Positions 16,751-26,317 of a stretch of 64,000 nucleotides of DNA are shown piece by piece; the first letter of the stretch is position 1; each line of letters opens with the position of its first letter. Position numbers and translations under genes: made by a program. The stretch is from Butyrivibrio fibrisolvens (GTDB lineage: Bacteria; Bacillota; Clostridia; Lachnospirales; Lachnospiraceae). The DNA lies in assembly GCF_037113525.1 (NCBI RefSeq), contig NZ_CP146963.1, positions 2,728,001-2,792,000 of the forward strand, read 5' to 3'. Below the pieces are notes generated by a model that was not told the origin of the DNA, searched no databases, and saw only the letters and a list, made by a program, of their open reading frames with translations.

Positions 16751-17842
16751 TTAAGCCGTTCTTACAGCCAAAGTCTCATATTCTGTCACCAGTTCCTGTA
16801 TCAGGTCATGTACAGATACGATTTCCTTTATCCTTCCAACATTACTTCCGCAAAAGATCAGTCCTTCATCTAGATTACCTTTTACAGCATTTATAAGAGC
16901 CTTAGTTATGCAATAAGGAGCGTCCTTGACGTTGCAGGTCTTTATGCACTGATAACACTTAGTGATCGCCAGCTTCTTCTCTTCTTTCTGCTTGATGAAC
17001 TCATTTCGTATAGCGCGGCCGGGCATTCCAACAGGGCTGTCTATTATCTGTACGTCTTCTTCCGTAGCCTGTACGTATGCGTTCTTGAAAGCATCAGAAG
17101 CATCACACTCATTGGTTGCCACAAAGCGTGTTGCCATCTGAACTCCATCAGCTCCAAGCTGCATAAATCTGTTCATGTCGCTTCCATCCCAGACGCCGCC
17201 AGCTGCTATTACAGGGATTTCTTTTCCAGTCTCTTTCTCAAGCTCTCTGACAAAAGAAACCACTTCGGATGTGATCTTTTCAAGCTCCGGTTTTGATCCT
17301 TCTTCTGCAAATAGTTCTTCACGCTTAAATCCAAGATGCCCGCCTGCCTTAGGACCTTCGATCACGATCATATCCGGAACATAATTGTACTTCCTGCGCC
17401 ATGTCTTAACTATAAGCTGGCAACAGCGAAGAGATGAAACTATAGGCGCAATCTTAGTCTTGCTACCCTCTATAAATTCAGGAAGATTAAGCGGAAGCCC
17501 CGCTCCTGAAATAATAAGATCGATTCCCTGCTTTACAAATTCCTTGACAAGCCCTGCATAGTCTGTCATAGCGACCATGATATTGGCTGCGATTATCTTA
17601 TCAGGTCCTGCGATCTTCCTTGCCTTCTCTATCTCTGTCTTAATAGCACGCATATTGGCCTCTTTGGGATTTGTCTCAAAGTCAGGCTCAAGGTAGCCTA
17701 TATCAGCTGCTGATAATACTCCGATTCCGCCTTCCCTACTAACTGTCCCTGCAAGTCTGTGAAGGGATACGCCTACTCCCATGCCTCCCTGAATGATGGG
17801 ATACTTGCTACTTTTATCTCCAATTTTAAGTCCTTTGATCAT
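16751..17842 (-). CDS. Nitronate monooxygenase / FabK-like FMN enzyme
   Basis: A 363-residue TIM-barrel flavoprotein of the nitronate monooxygenase (2-nitropropane dioxygenase) family. It starts with the typical PIIQGGMGVGVS and contains VIEGPKAGGHLGF and IPVIAAGGVWDG, which build the FMN phosphate site. It also has GADGVQMATRFVATNEC. The C-terminal part carries a Cys cluster (CYQCIKTC followed by PYCI), seen in the clostridial subgroup of this family. It may oxidise nitronates or be a diversified enoyl-ACP reductase relative. No fatty acid genes are adjacent, which favours the former. GGAGG lies a few bases before the ATG. It has a spacer of about 480 bases upstream and the Rpn remnant downstream. 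Confidence 0.85.
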   Translation of the reverse strand: MIKGLKIGDKSSKYPIIQGGMGVGVSLHRLAGTVSREGGIGVLSAADIGYLEPDFETNPKEANMRAIKTEIEKARKIAGPDKIIAANIMVAMTDYAGLVKEFVKQGIDLIISGAGLPLNLPEFIEGSKTKIAPIVSSLRCCQLIVKTWRRKYNYVPDMIVIEGPKAGGHLGFKREELFAEEGSKPELEKITSEVVSFVRELEKETGKEIPVIAAGGVWDGSDMNRFMQLGADGVQMATRFVATNECDASDAFKNAYVQATEEDVQIIDSPVGMPGRAIRNEFIKQKEEKKLAITKCYQCIKTCNVKDAPYCITKALINAVKGNLDEGLIFCGSNVGRIKEIVSVHDLIQELVTEYETLAVRTA

Positions 17843-18325
17843 ATCCTACCTCCATTGTATTTCGAAACTATTTCATGTAGTTTTTATTACTACGTATGAA
17901 GGTATTATAAATCTGCGCAAAATATAATGCAATGTTTTTAATTAAATATTTTTATATATCATATCTGGCAAATTGAGTTTGTCTTTAGGATTAAAGAACT
18001 TCAGATATCATGCCTTGACTTTATAATAATTTAAAGACATGACAACACTTAATAAACCATCCATGTTAGCGCAGCTCCAAGAGATGAAGTCTGTTTTGTA
18101 AGTGGGAATTTTGATTTAGAATTTATAAAAACAATTATTTACTATCGTTTTATCCCTCTTTATCTTATTTTTGCTATCTGCTATATTAGATAAAGAAGTT
18201 CAAAAATATTCTATTTTCAATTCCGAAAATGATATGCCCACATTTTATTTACGATACTCTTTTAAGCCTAAATATTATAGATTGAAACTATTCTTGTATA
18301 TGAATACAAAATGGAGGTGACAAGA
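17843..18325. other. Non-coding spacer between divergent genes
   Basis: Gene-free stretch between the divergent nitronate monooxygenase-like gene and the transglutaminase-like gene. It holds a decayed palindromic element (17957-18040) and an AT-rich region before the plus-strand start. I see no riboswitch or RNA gene. Confidence 0.5.
17957..18040 (+). repeat. Decayed partial copy of the palindromic element, copy 3
   Basis: TCAGATATCATGCCTTGA at 18001-18018 and the following arm match the 3' half of the 220-bp palindromes. The 5' half, the apex and the outer arms are missing or too changed to pair. It looks like a relic. Confidence 0.6.
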
Positions 18326-19255
18326 TTGAAAAAAATCATTTCTTCAACACTAATTATCATGATGTTATGCATTGCATGTAGTTTTGCACCTTTACATGTT
18401 TATGCAAAACCCAAAAATACTTTTCAAGATGCCGTTAATAACGCAATCTTAGTTCCCAAAACCCTATCTCCTACTGCTGATAGTATTTTATACAGAGTGG
18501 ATGGTTGTATACTTTGTGGCGACCTGATGACAACTATGTCTGAGAATGACTTGAATACAACTGTGCAAGCATATCTCGCAGGTATAGTCACTGCTGATAT
18601 GACGAACTATCAAAAACTCCTGGCTGTCTACAATTGGATCATTACAAATTTTGAATATGGAAATTATTCAGATGTATTTGGATATATGGATTGCTATGGA
18701 TATACACGCGCATTTGTTTATCTTAGCAGGGGATTAGGTTTTCCGTCATACTTTGTCCACGGAGATGTCCGCACTACAAGCGGTGATTTCACAAATCACG
18801 CATGGGCAATTATTAAAGTAAGCGGAACTGAATATCTTTTTGATCCCAATATAGAGGATACAATTAAGCGAAAAAGCAGCTCTTCCACATTACAACGTTT
18901 TGCAGTTACATATTCATCTATGAATGGCAGATACGTGCCATGCCTGTCTTCCTGCGAATCAGATCTGTGGTCAAGAGCAGACAATACAGGTTTTATCACA
19001 CATATCACTGCTGCTCAGGCAGCTGCAAGATTTGCATCATTCGTGCCATCTACAACAATTGAAAGCTTAGATTCTGCCTCTTCTAATGCAGATGTAAATG
19101 CACTTTTAACCTCTCCATTAAATAACAGTGAGTTTAATGCATACATTTATTACACCAGATATCCGGATCTTCAACAAGCTATCGGACCTAATGCAGAAAT
19201 GTTATACTATCACTATATAAATATAGGCAAAAACGAAGGAAGAACTGCTATATAA
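18326..19255 (+). CDS. Secreted transglutaminase-like protein
   Basis: A protein of about 309 residues: signal peptide (cleaved near VYAKP), then a transglutaminase-like core at about 90-190. The triad is visible as Cys in MDCYGYTRAF, His in TNHAWAIIKV and Asp in YLFDPNIED, so it may be a protease, amidase or cross-linker at the cell surface. The C-terminus has one copy of a short motif (YYTRYPDLQ...YYHYINIGKNEGR) that recurs in Lachnospiraceae exported proteins. A TTG at 18326 preceded by GGAGG at 8 bases is preferred over the ATG at 18311, which overlaps that ribosome binding site. It is a single gene with its own terminator. Confidence 0.8.
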   Translation: MKKIISSTLIIMMLCIACSFAPLHVYAKPKNTFQDAVNNAILVPKTLSPTADSILYRVDGCILCGDLMTTMSENDLNTTVQAYLAGIVTADMTNYQKLLAVYNWIITNFEYGNYSDVFGYMDCYGYTRAFVYLSRGLGFPSYFVHGDVRTTSGDFTNHAWAIIKVSGTEYLFDPNIEDTIKRKSSSSTLQRFAVTYSSMNGRYVPCLSSCESDLWSRADNTGFITHITAAQAAARFASFVPSTTIESLDSASSNADVNALLTSPLNNSEFNAYIYYTRYPDLQQAIGPNAEMLYYHYINIGKNEGRTAI

Positions 19256-19307
19256 TAGCTAATCTTTTTTATGTAAACATTCAACTTTTCAAACATTTTT
19301 ATATAAT

Positions 19308-19345
19308 AAAACTTCCCGCTTACGTCTTGTAATACGGGAAGTTTT
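19308..19345. terminator. Rho-independent terminator after the transglutaminase-like gene
   Basis: AAAACTTCCCG pairs with CGGGAAGTTTT around a 16-base loop. It lies between convergent genes and may serve both. Confidence 0.8.
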
Positions 19346-19420
19346 AATTAATTAATCAAATTATCAACATCATCCTGCACGAAAGCCCCTATGTACATAT
19401 GTACTCTCTTCTTATGGTTC

Positions 19421-20344
19421 TCATTTTTGTCCAAGAGCTTTTAACATTGCATCCACATTTTGCTTCATGCGCTCTACGCTCCTTGTGCTGACAACAGCAT
19501 ACACATTCATATCCTGTCCGTATATCCAGGAAAAGGCAACTTGTGATACAGATAAGCCGGTTTCTTTTGCAATATCTTCGCAGACTTTAAGAGATGCCAT
19601 GTTCTCTTCGCTTACATAGGTCTTGTAATTGTCAGATGACATGACTTTTTTGGCCCCTTTATAATCTTCACTTTTAAATCTGCCGCTAAAAAAGCCTGCT
19701 GCCATGGCAGAGTACGCTATGACAGGCATCTGATTGTCTATATACCACTTCCTTGCGTCTTCATTGTCATCACCTGCAATAGTGATGCACCCCGGCCAAG
19801 GCTCCCTGGTCGGAACAGCCATACTAAAGCATGGGCTTGATACGGCAAAAGGTATAAGGCCGTGGTCACTTGCATACCTGTTGGCCTCTTCTATTCTCTC
19901 ATGAGTCCAGTTGGATCCGCCAAAACTCCTTATCTTACCTTCATTATAAAGATCATTTAGAAGTTCAACGATTTCGCCTACAGGAACTTCCGGATCGTCT
20001 CTATGTAATAAGTATATATCAACATAATCTGTACATAGCTTATCAAGGGATGTTTTAAGATCCTTCCTGACCTCTTTTTCTCTAAGGCGGCTCCTCCAGA
20101 GCATGTCCGGATGCCCGCCCTTGGTAAGCAGAGTTACCCTCTGCCTGTTATTGCCAATCTTAAGCCATCTTCCAACAGATTCTTCTGCATGACCATAAAC
20201 TCTGGCAGTATCAATTGCAGTAACTCCCATGTTTACCATCTGTTCGATAAGATCATTACCATCACCACCTGACATAAAAGGCTCGGCGGCTGTTCCATAG
20301 AATATCCTTGAAACATCTACATCTTTCCCATCAATCCTGATCAT
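19421..20344 (-). CDS. Aldo/keto reductase
   Basis: A 307-residue NAD(P)H-dependent oxidoreductase of the aldo/keto reductase superfamily. Asp and Tyr of the tetrad are in AIDTARVYGHAEE, Lys in LLTKGG and His in YLLHRDDPEVP. Further matches are GGSNWTHERIEEAN and an NADP-binding end VVSTRSVERMKQN. The physiological substrate cannot be read from sequence. AAGGAG lies before the ATG, directly downstream of a 25-codon folC-like fragment on the same strand. Confidence 0.88.
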   Translation of the reverse strand: MIRIDGKDVDVSRIFYGTAAEPFMSGGDGNDLIEQMVNMGVTAIDTARVYGHAEESVGRWLKIGNNRQRVTLLTKGGHPDMLWRSRLREKEVRKDLKTSLDKLCTDYVDIYLLHRDDPEVPVGEIVELLNDLYNEGKIRSFGGSNWTHERIEEANRYASDHGLIPFAVSSPCFSMAVPTREPWPGCITIAGDDNEDARKWYIDNQMPVIAYSAMAAGFFSGRFKSEDYKGAKKVMSSDNYKTYVSEENMASLKVCEDIAKETGLSVSQVAFSWIYGQDMNVYAVVSTRSVERMKQNVDAMLKALGQK

Positions 20345-20361
20345 TATATTTTAAAACTCCT

Positions 20362-20439
20362 TTATTTGGTTTCTCCTAGGTCTATGCCGAACTTCTCGAT
20401 TGATTCAATGTAATTTAGTGCCTGTTCATAATTCATCAT
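20362..20439 (-). pseudogene. 25-codon fragment resembling the start of FolC
   Basis: The sequence MMNYEQALNYIESIEKFGID followed by LGETK and a stop resembles the first residues of folylpolyglutamate synthase. It ends 17 bases before the aldo/keto reductase start. Either it is a folC relic or a short leader peptide that happens to look like it. No full folC is in the window. Confidence 0.4.
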
Positions 20440-20486
20440 TTGCAATAATATACTCAAGAAGCAGATCACCTCATATGTATTATGTG

Positions 20487-20523
20487 AAAAAAAGCCGCCA
20501 CTTTTACATGACGGCAAAAAAAA
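20487..20523 (-). terminator. Rho-independent terminator of the HD-domain gene
   Basis: On the minus strand GCCGTCA pairs with TGGCGGC (one mismatch), flanked by runs of seven or more T. It begins 7 bases past the stop at 20530. Confidence 0.8.
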
Positions 20524-20529
20524 TATTTA

Positions 20530-21036
20530 TCATAAAATAGCAGCTTCTACAAGCATCTGCCTATGATTCATAGGAATGAAATCTGTCATTGCGCTGTACT
20601 TATCAGCTACAGTTATTATAAATCCCTCAATAGTACGAGGACGTGTGGGAGTCACAGGCCACATGTGATTGCCTATGATATCTCTTGCGGTATCATCAAG
20701 TCCACCAAGAAGACTATCTGCTATATCAACTGAATCTACAGGATGTTTCGTATAACACTCAGAGTTACTTGCATACTTGAAGTGTCTGCCTATAATGCCA
20801 AGGTCATGCAAGAGGGCGCATACGATAAGAAGCTGCCAGTTAGTCCTTATCTTGAAGACAACATAAAGGAAATGACATATGCAAAAGCATATGCATGCAA
20901 CTCTGAAGCTATGTCTTGCAACGGTGGTAACGTGATGATGTGTCTGGAGATCTGCTTCCTGAAACTGTCTGGATGCCATGATCTTGGCTCCGACTAACTT
21001 AACTGTTTCCTGTGCTTCGTATCTTATCCTCAACAT
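20530..21036 (-). CDS. HD-domain phosphohydrolase-like protein
   Basis: A 168-residue HD-superfamily protein. Metal-binding motifs are in order: His in TVARHSFRVA, the His-Asp doublet in ALLHDLGIIGRH, a distal His in IIGNHMWPVTP, and Asp in VADKYSAMTDF. These support a metal-dependent phosphohydrolase. An unusual cysteine-rich helix (CICFCICHF) follows the first His. AAGG precedes the ATG. Substrate is unknown. It is isolated between the aldo/keto reductase and the MacB-type permease. Confidence 0.75.
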   Translation of the reverse strand: MLRIRYEAQETVKLVGAKIMASRQFQEADLQTHHHVTTVARHSFRVACICFCICHFLYVVFKIRTNWQLLIVCALLHDLGIIGRHFKYASNSECYTKHPVDSVDIADSLLGGLDDTARDIIGNHMWPVTPTRPRTIEGFIITVADKYSAMTDFIPMNHRQMLVEAAIL

Positions 21037-21252
21037 TAAAACCTTAATCCTTTAAAAAACATCAAACAAACAGATGTTTGTATTTTAATCTCAAATATAT
21101 GCTTTTGCAATAATTAATTTCCACATTTATGATTTTTCTTATATTATCAACCTGCTGCTTGATCATATTTAATGTGATCTTCTCACATGGGCAATTCTAT
21201 ATCTCTAAAGAAGATGCAGGATCGGACTGTATATAAATCGCAAGTCGTAACC

Positions 21253-22515
21253 TCATTCATACCGCAACGCTTCAATAGGATTGAGCTTTGCAGCCTTGCC
21301 TGCCGGATAATATCCAAAGAACACTCCGAATACTATAGAGAAGAGTAGACATGCGGCGATACCTGTTACCGACGGGCTTCCCTGATAGTTCATGAGATTT
21401 GATGCAGCTATTCCAAATACAATACCCAGTATCACACCGATTATTCCGCCGATAAAACATACGACTACTGCTTCTGTAATGAACTGAAGCCTTATATAAC
21501 CATTGGTAGCTCCAAGAGCTTTTCTGGTGCCTATCTCTCTGGTTCTCTCTGTAATAGATACGATCATGATGTTCATAACGCCGATTCCGCCTACCAGTAA
21601 AGATATGGCGCCAACTGCCATGAAGGCCATCTTCTGAGTATTAAGCATATTCTCCATTTCTTTAAGCTCAGCCTTCATGCTATAAGCATAGATTTCATAA
21701 GCATCATTGTTTTTATAGAAGTTCTCGTTCATATAATCAGTAAGATCGAAGGATAGCTGAGTCGGGTCAGCTCCGGCCTTGGTCAGAACATCAAAGCTTG
21801 TGATCCTGGCGCTGTCACGAAGCTGCCTTGTAGCTGTCTTATACGGAATATATGCACCTGTCTGGATGTCCTTTTGGCTGGTGCCGCTGCTATATCCGGT
21901 ATCATGATATTCATATACTCCTACGATAGTATAGTTGTAGTATTTGCCGTTTATAACAACTTCGACATTCTGCCCAAGGGCGCCTTCATTATCACCACTG
22001 AACATATTCTGAACATATTTATCGCTCACAAGGATGACTTTTTTGCCATCTTCATAGTCTTTTGATACAAAACTTCTTCCTGCAAGCATTGTAAGATTGT
22101 TCTTTTTGATACCTGTGGCATTGCTTCCAATAAGGGTTATATTGGCATAGTTCTTCTTATCAGTGACTTTCACGCTGCCTACTTCTGCAGATATGGAGAT
22201 GCCACTTATACTGCTGCCAAAAGTCTTCCGGATGCCTTCAAGCATCTGGCTCGAAACGTAGTCCTTGTCTTTCATAGCGCGGACATTCTCATCGTATTCT
22301 CCGTTCTCATCAGCTTTCTGAGTGAGGAATACGCTAACTACATTGGCACCCATATCTCCCATGGAATTCATAGTAGACTTATTCATAGCATCACTTACTG
22401 TCATGATAGCTATCATAGAAGCTATACCTATCACTATTCCCAGCATCGTAAGACATGTTCTTAATTTATTGGCATAAAGAGCTGAAAGAGACAGCTTTAT
22501 ATTTTCTAATATCAT
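21253..22515 (-). CDS. MacB-type ABC transporter permease (FtsX family)
   Basis: A 420-residue permease of the MacB/FtsX type. It has one N-terminal helix (LGIVIGIASMIAIMTVSDAM), a large extracytoplasmic domain (about 45-290) and three C-terminal helices including ISLLVGGIGVMNIMIV and ending FFGYYPAGKAAKLNPIEALR, the family signature. It forms the membrane part of a tripartite-like system with the ATPase just upstream (45-base gap) and the adaptor before that. In Firmicutes such systems export peptides, lipids or antimicrobials. Substrate is unknown. Confidence 0.9.
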   Translation of the reverse strand: MILENIKLSLSALYANKLRTCLTMLGIVIGIASMIAIMTVSDAMNKSTMNSMGDMGANVVSVFLTQKADENGEYDENVRAMKDKDYVSSQMLEGIRKTFGSSISGISISAEVGSVKVTDKKNYANITLIGSNATGIKKNNLTMLAGRSFVSKDYEDGKKVILVSDKYVQNMFSGDNEGALGQNVEVVINGKYYNYTIVGVYEYHDTGYSSGTSQKDIQTGAYIPYKTATRQLRDSARITSFDVLTKAGADPTQLSFDLTDYMNENFYKNNDAYEIYAYSMKAELKEMENMLNTQKMAFMAVGAISLLVGGIGVMNIMIVSITERTREIGTRKALGATNGYIRLQFITEAVVVCFIGGIIGVILGIVFGIAASNLMNYQGSPSVTGIAACLLFSIVFGVFFGYYPAGKAAKLNPIEALRYE

Positions 22516-22560
22516 TTCTATTTTTTTTCCTTATTATGTATGAAAAAATAATACAGTCGG

Positions 22561-23292
22561 TCAAAAGTTACTTGCTGCCTTAACATAGGAATTTTGATTA
22601 GTTCCCTGTCTTTCGCCTATGATCATTCCATCACGAAGTGTCAGGATTCTCCCTGTCTCTTCTGCCAGTTCATTAGAGTGAGTGATGAAGACTATGGTTA
22701 TCCCTTTTTCTTCGTTTAATTTGTGAAAAAGATCCATGACAGCCCTTCCGGTCGCGCTATCCAAAGCTCCTGTTGGCTCATCGGCAAGGATTATGGCTGG
22801 ATCATTGACAAGAGCTCTTGCTATAGCAACTCTCTGTTTCTGACCACCTGAAAGCTCATCAGGCTTATGATCTGTCCTTTCGCCCATTCCTACAAGTTCT
22901 AACAGTTCCATGGCCTTTTCTTTTCTCTCTCTTGCCTTGACTCCTGCATAGAGCATGGGAAGTTCCACGTTCTTAAGAGCGCTCGTTCTGGGGATCAGGT
23001 TGTAAGTCTGGAATACAAAACCGATCTTTTGATTACGTATTGCACATAGCTGATTGTCTTTGGCCTTGGCTATATCAATTCCGTCAAGTATATAGGAGCC
23101 CTTCGTAGGCTTATCCAGTATACCTATTATATTCATAAGAGTAGATTTGCCGGATCCTGACTGACCTACTACGGATACAAACTCACCTTTTCTGACTTTA
23201 AGATCAACTCCATGTAGTATCTCAAGCTCATTTTCTTTACCAATATTAAATCTTTTAATGATGCCTCTTGCATCGATCATAATATCACTCAT
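22561..23292 (-). CDS. MacB/LolD-type ABC transporter ATPase
   Basis: A 243-residue ATP-binding subunit. It has Walker A (GQSGSGKST), Q-loop (FVFQTYNL), signature LSGGQKQRV, Walker B (IILADEPTGALD) and the switch His in VFITHS. The LSGGQKQRVAIARAL-type context is that of the MacB/LolD family. The start ATG overlaps the TGA of the upstream adaptor gene (TGATG), so the two are translationally coupled. The permease follows. The trio is one operon. Confidence 0.93.
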   Translation of the reverse strand: MSDIMIDARGIIKRFNIGKENELEILHGVDLKVRKGEFVSVVGQSGSGKSTLMNIIGILDKPTKGSYILDGIDIAKAKDNQLCAIRNQKIGFVFQTYNLIPRTSALKNVELPMLYAGVKARERKEKAMELLELVGMGERTDHKPDELSGGQKQRVAIARALVNDPAIILADEPTGALDSATGRAVMDLFHKLNEEKGITIVFITHSNELAEETGRILTLRDGMIIGERQGTNQNSYVKAASNF

Positions 23293-25763
23293 CAGTACAT
23301 GCCTTCCGTAAAGTCTCCCGCATCCTCATTGCTGCCTGTATCAGTCATAAGATCAGGCATTTTAACTTCCATGCCTTCAGAGATTCCATCTCCTATTATC
23401 TGGACATAATAGTCTGTCTTAAGCCCATATGATACTGATATATTCTGAGTTGTCTGATTGCCGTCAGCATCTGTTCCTGTCACTACTTCTAAATATGGTT
23501 GACCGTTATCATCAATCTGAACAGATGACTCTGATACAGTTAGAGCATCTGTAACTTCCTGCTGGATGATAGTAAGCTTGGCAGTCATACCTATACGAAG
23601 TCTGTCACTTGGATTAGTGATGGTAACTTCTATAGGATAGTCTGTACTAGCGGATGTACCTGCAGATTCATTGGTAGAGGAAGATGCTGTTGTAGCCTTA
23701 GGAACAGGTGATACAAAAGTCAGGATTCCGTCCATGAGCTCATCCCCTGTTGTATCAGTCTTAATAGTAACCTTCATACCTTCATAGATATCACTTATGT
23801 CATACTGATCTACTGTAGCTGATACCTTGTATCCGCTATCATCCTGAAGAAGAGCCAGCTCTCCTCCTTTATAGGTATCTCCCTGTTTTACATCCAGGAC
23901 TGTGATAACTCCGTCAAAAGGAGCAGTGATCGTAGCCTTCTCAATCTGAGCTGTGATCTTGTCAACTTCCTGCTGAGCTGTAAGCTCAGAAGACTCTGCC
24001 GAAAGCTTACTGCTAGTTACAGAATCAGCGCTGTCTGCAACGCTCTTATCACTGCTTCTCTTGGTATCTTCCTGATTCTCTTTGGCCTTATCAAGGCTTT
24101 CCTGATTGGTCTTAGTCTGAGACTTGGCAGTATCATACTTGGACTGAGCTTCTGACTGTTTACTCTTTGCTTCAGACTGAGCTGTCTGGGCTTCTGTCAG
24201 AGCTGACTGCTTACTTTCAAGGTCTCTTTGAGCATTCTTACTATCTGTCTGTGCGGTGTCATTGGCCTGTTCTGCTTTATTTTTGGCTTCAAGGGCTGCA
24301 TCATATTTGGCCTGAGCATCTTTTAACTCCTGGCTGTTTTGAGCATTACTAAGCTCAGTTTTAGCACTGTCAAGAGTAGATGAAGCTGTATCATAGGCAG
24401 ATGTCTTATCATCAAGCGTCTGCTTGGCTGTATCCATATCTGCCTTCTTAGTTGCAACATCGCTTTCTTTATTACTTATCTGTGTATCTATATCTTCCGG
24501 AGGATTCTCTGAATCTTTCTGAGATCTGAGGTCTTCAAGTTCAGCTGCAGCTGTATCATAGGCACTCTTGGCAGTATCATAAGTACTCTGGGCAGCATTC
24601 TTGTCAGAAAGAGCTGTATCATATGCAGCCTGTGCTGTATCTACCTTGGTCTTGGCAGCATCTATGGCAGTCTGAGCATTGGCCTTGGCAGTATCAAGCT
24701 GCGCCTGGGCATCAGACAGAGCACTTACCGCATTGTCATACTCCTTCTGAGTCTTAGTAGCTGCATCTGACTTACTGTTTGCATTTTTAGTAGCATTTGT
24801 AACATCATCTTTGGCACTTGTTACTGCAGCATCCTTACTCTGAGAGTCAGCCTTGGTGGTATCTACATCTTTACTTGCAGTATTCATGTCATTAGTAGAC
24901 TTATTAAGTTCATCCTGCGCCTTATCTACATCATCCTTGGCTCTCTCATTCTGAGTAGAAGCTGACTCTGTGGCATTAGAATAGCTTCTCTTTGAAGCAT
25001 CTACGTCAAGCTCATTTTTTTCCTTGGTAGTCTCAAGATTCTTGTTAGCAATTTCAAGGGATTTTTCTAAAGATGTAGTATCAAGAACTGCGATGACATC
25101 TCCTGCCTTGACCCTGTCACCGACAGACACATTGAGTTCACTAACCGTAACATCCGTCACTTCACTAGAAAGACTGTAACTTGCACTGCTTGCAATAGTT
25201 CCGTTTACTGCTATGGACTTGGACAGATCCTGCTTGATGATCTGCTCTGTAGCTGCCGGAACAGCCTCCACATCTTCACCCTTAGCCTTAGCAAAGGACA
25301 ACGCCGATACTCCCACAGCGCCGGCAAGACATACAGCAATTGCAGCAAAGACCATCTTCTTATGAGACTTAATACCATTGCCGCACTTTATAAGAACTGC
25401 TTTAGGGCTTATCTTTAATCCATTGGACTTGCCATCTTCGAAAGCATCTTCTACAATCTCATCTTCACAGGCAAAGTCTTCATCTGGTATATCTTCATTG
25501 ATCGAATCTTCATCCGCAAGCTCATCACTCAGCATATCATCATGGATATTATATTCGCCAATAAGATCCTCACCTATCATCTTCTCGTAGATCTTATCTT
25601 CGTCTATCAGATCTTTATTGCTACTATCCTCAAGAATGTCACCTTCTCCAATAATGCTCTCACTACTGGTATCTTCATTAGCAATATCTCCATCACCGTC
25701 AGCCACATTGCTATATATCCCGTTATTATCTATTGCCTGCTCATCTAATTCGTAATCCTTCAT
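23292..25763 (-). CDS. MacA/HlyD-type adaptor with long coiled coil and acidic cytoplasmic tail
   Basis: An 823-residue membrane fusion protein, about twice the usual length. Residues 1-130 are a very acidic (Asp/Glu/Ile/Ser) cytoplasmic tail with no recognised domain. A transmembrane helix lies near 137-158 (VFAAIAVCLAGAVG). Then comes a lipoyl-like half (DVTVSELNVSVGDRVKAGD), an Ala/Asp/Lys/Thr coiled coil of about 350 residues with repeats of TAKSAYDTA type, the second lipoyl half (ITAPFDGVITVLDVKQGD) and a beta-barrel and membrane-proximal end. The ATG at 25763 follows GGAGG at 6 bases; an upstream start would include that site. It is the first gene of the efflux operon. A coiled coil this long could span a thick cell wall, which is inference. 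Confidence 0.85.
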   Translation of the reverse strand: MKDYELDEQAIDNNGIYSNVADGDGDIANEDTSSESIIGEGDILEDSSNKDLIDEDKIYEKMIGEDLIGEYNIHDDMLSDELADEDSINEDIPDEDFACEDEIVEDAFEDGKSNGLKISPKAVLIKCGNGIKSHKKMVFAAIAVCLAGAVGVSALSFAKAKGEDVEAVPAATEQIIKQDLSKSIAVNGTIASSASYSLSSEVTDVTVSELNVSVGDRVKAGDVIAVLDTTSLEKSLEIANKNLETTKEKNELDVDASKRSYSNATESASTQNERAKDDVDKAQDELNKSTNDMNTASKDVDTTKADSQSKDAAVTSAKDDVTNATKNANSKSDAATKTQKEYDNAVSALSDAQAQLDTAKANAQTAIDAAKTKVDTAQAAYDTALSDKNAAQSTYDTAKSAYDTAAAELEDLRSQKDSENPPEDIDTQISNKESDVATKKADMDTAKQTLDDKTSAYDTASSTLDSAKTELSNAQNSQELKDAQAKYDAALEAKNKAEQANDTAQTDSKNAQRDLESKQSALTEAQTAQSEAKSKQSEAQSKYDTAKSQTKTNQESLDKAKENQEDTKRSSDKSVADSADSVTSSKLSAESSELTAQQEVDKITAQIEKATITAPFDGVITVLDVKQGDTYKGGELALLQDDSGYKVSATVDQYDISDIYEGMKVTIKTDTTGDELMDGILTFVSPVPKATTASSSTNESAGTSASTDYPIEVTITNPSDRLRIGMTAKLTIIQQEVTDALTVSESSVQIDDNGQPYLEVVTGTDADGNQTTQNISVSYGLKTDYYVQIIGDGISEGMEVKMPDLMTDTGSNEDAGDFTEGMY

Positions 25764-25854
25764 TATAGCCTCCGAAAAATAGTTCACGTTAATCTTCGAA
25801 GTACACTATAATTACCTATCTTTAAAGCAAGCTTTATTTAAACTTAAATATAAC

Positions 25855-26094
25855 TTAACTCCCGCTCTGCTTCTTTGCAGTCTCCAGGACTTCATCAGAC
25901 ACTGCAAAAAAAGCCTTGACTATATCAGGATCAAAATGCGTTCCTGATTCTTCTTTTATGATATCGAATTCTTCAGGTGTAAGTTTACCGGTTTTATTAA
26001 GAATCGCATCAGAAATCCTTATCTTACCTATATCATGGAGAGGAGCAGATTTATATATATTTTCACATTTTCGAAAATTCATCTTTTTTACCAA
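25855..26094 (-). pseudogene. HD-GYP phosphodiesterase remnant with internal deletion
   Basis: The 79 residues keep LHDIGKIRISDAILNKTGKL from the HD-GYP domain, then jump from FDIIKEE straight to SGTHFDPDIV, which is normally near the domain end. About 90 residues, including the HHExxDGxGYP part, are missing, and no upstream sensor domain is present. It cannot be a working c-di-GMP phosphodiesterase. It lies 223 bases from the divergent GGDEF gene, so a former c-di-GMP pair is possible. Confidence 0.75.
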
Positions 26095-26317
26095 TTTTAT
26101 CCAGGCGCAAAGCGGTTTTCGCTATCACCCCCCGTCTCAAGTGCCTATAAATACTGGATTTTGTTAATACAAAAGCACATACAAAAGTCACAATGCGCTA
26201 TACTGATTGAAATATTTATCCTGTCTCGATATAAATGTTTTATTAGCATCTTTTTCTCAAAAACATTAAAATAACTATGGGATAATATCATTCTTCTTGT
26301 GGGGGAGTTACTGCCAT

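Noticed and set aside
23900..25050. Repeated short motifs looking like a CRISPR or satellite array
   Set aside because: These are heptad repeats coding for the coiled coil of the MacA-like adaptor; the spacing is irregular and the frame is maintained.
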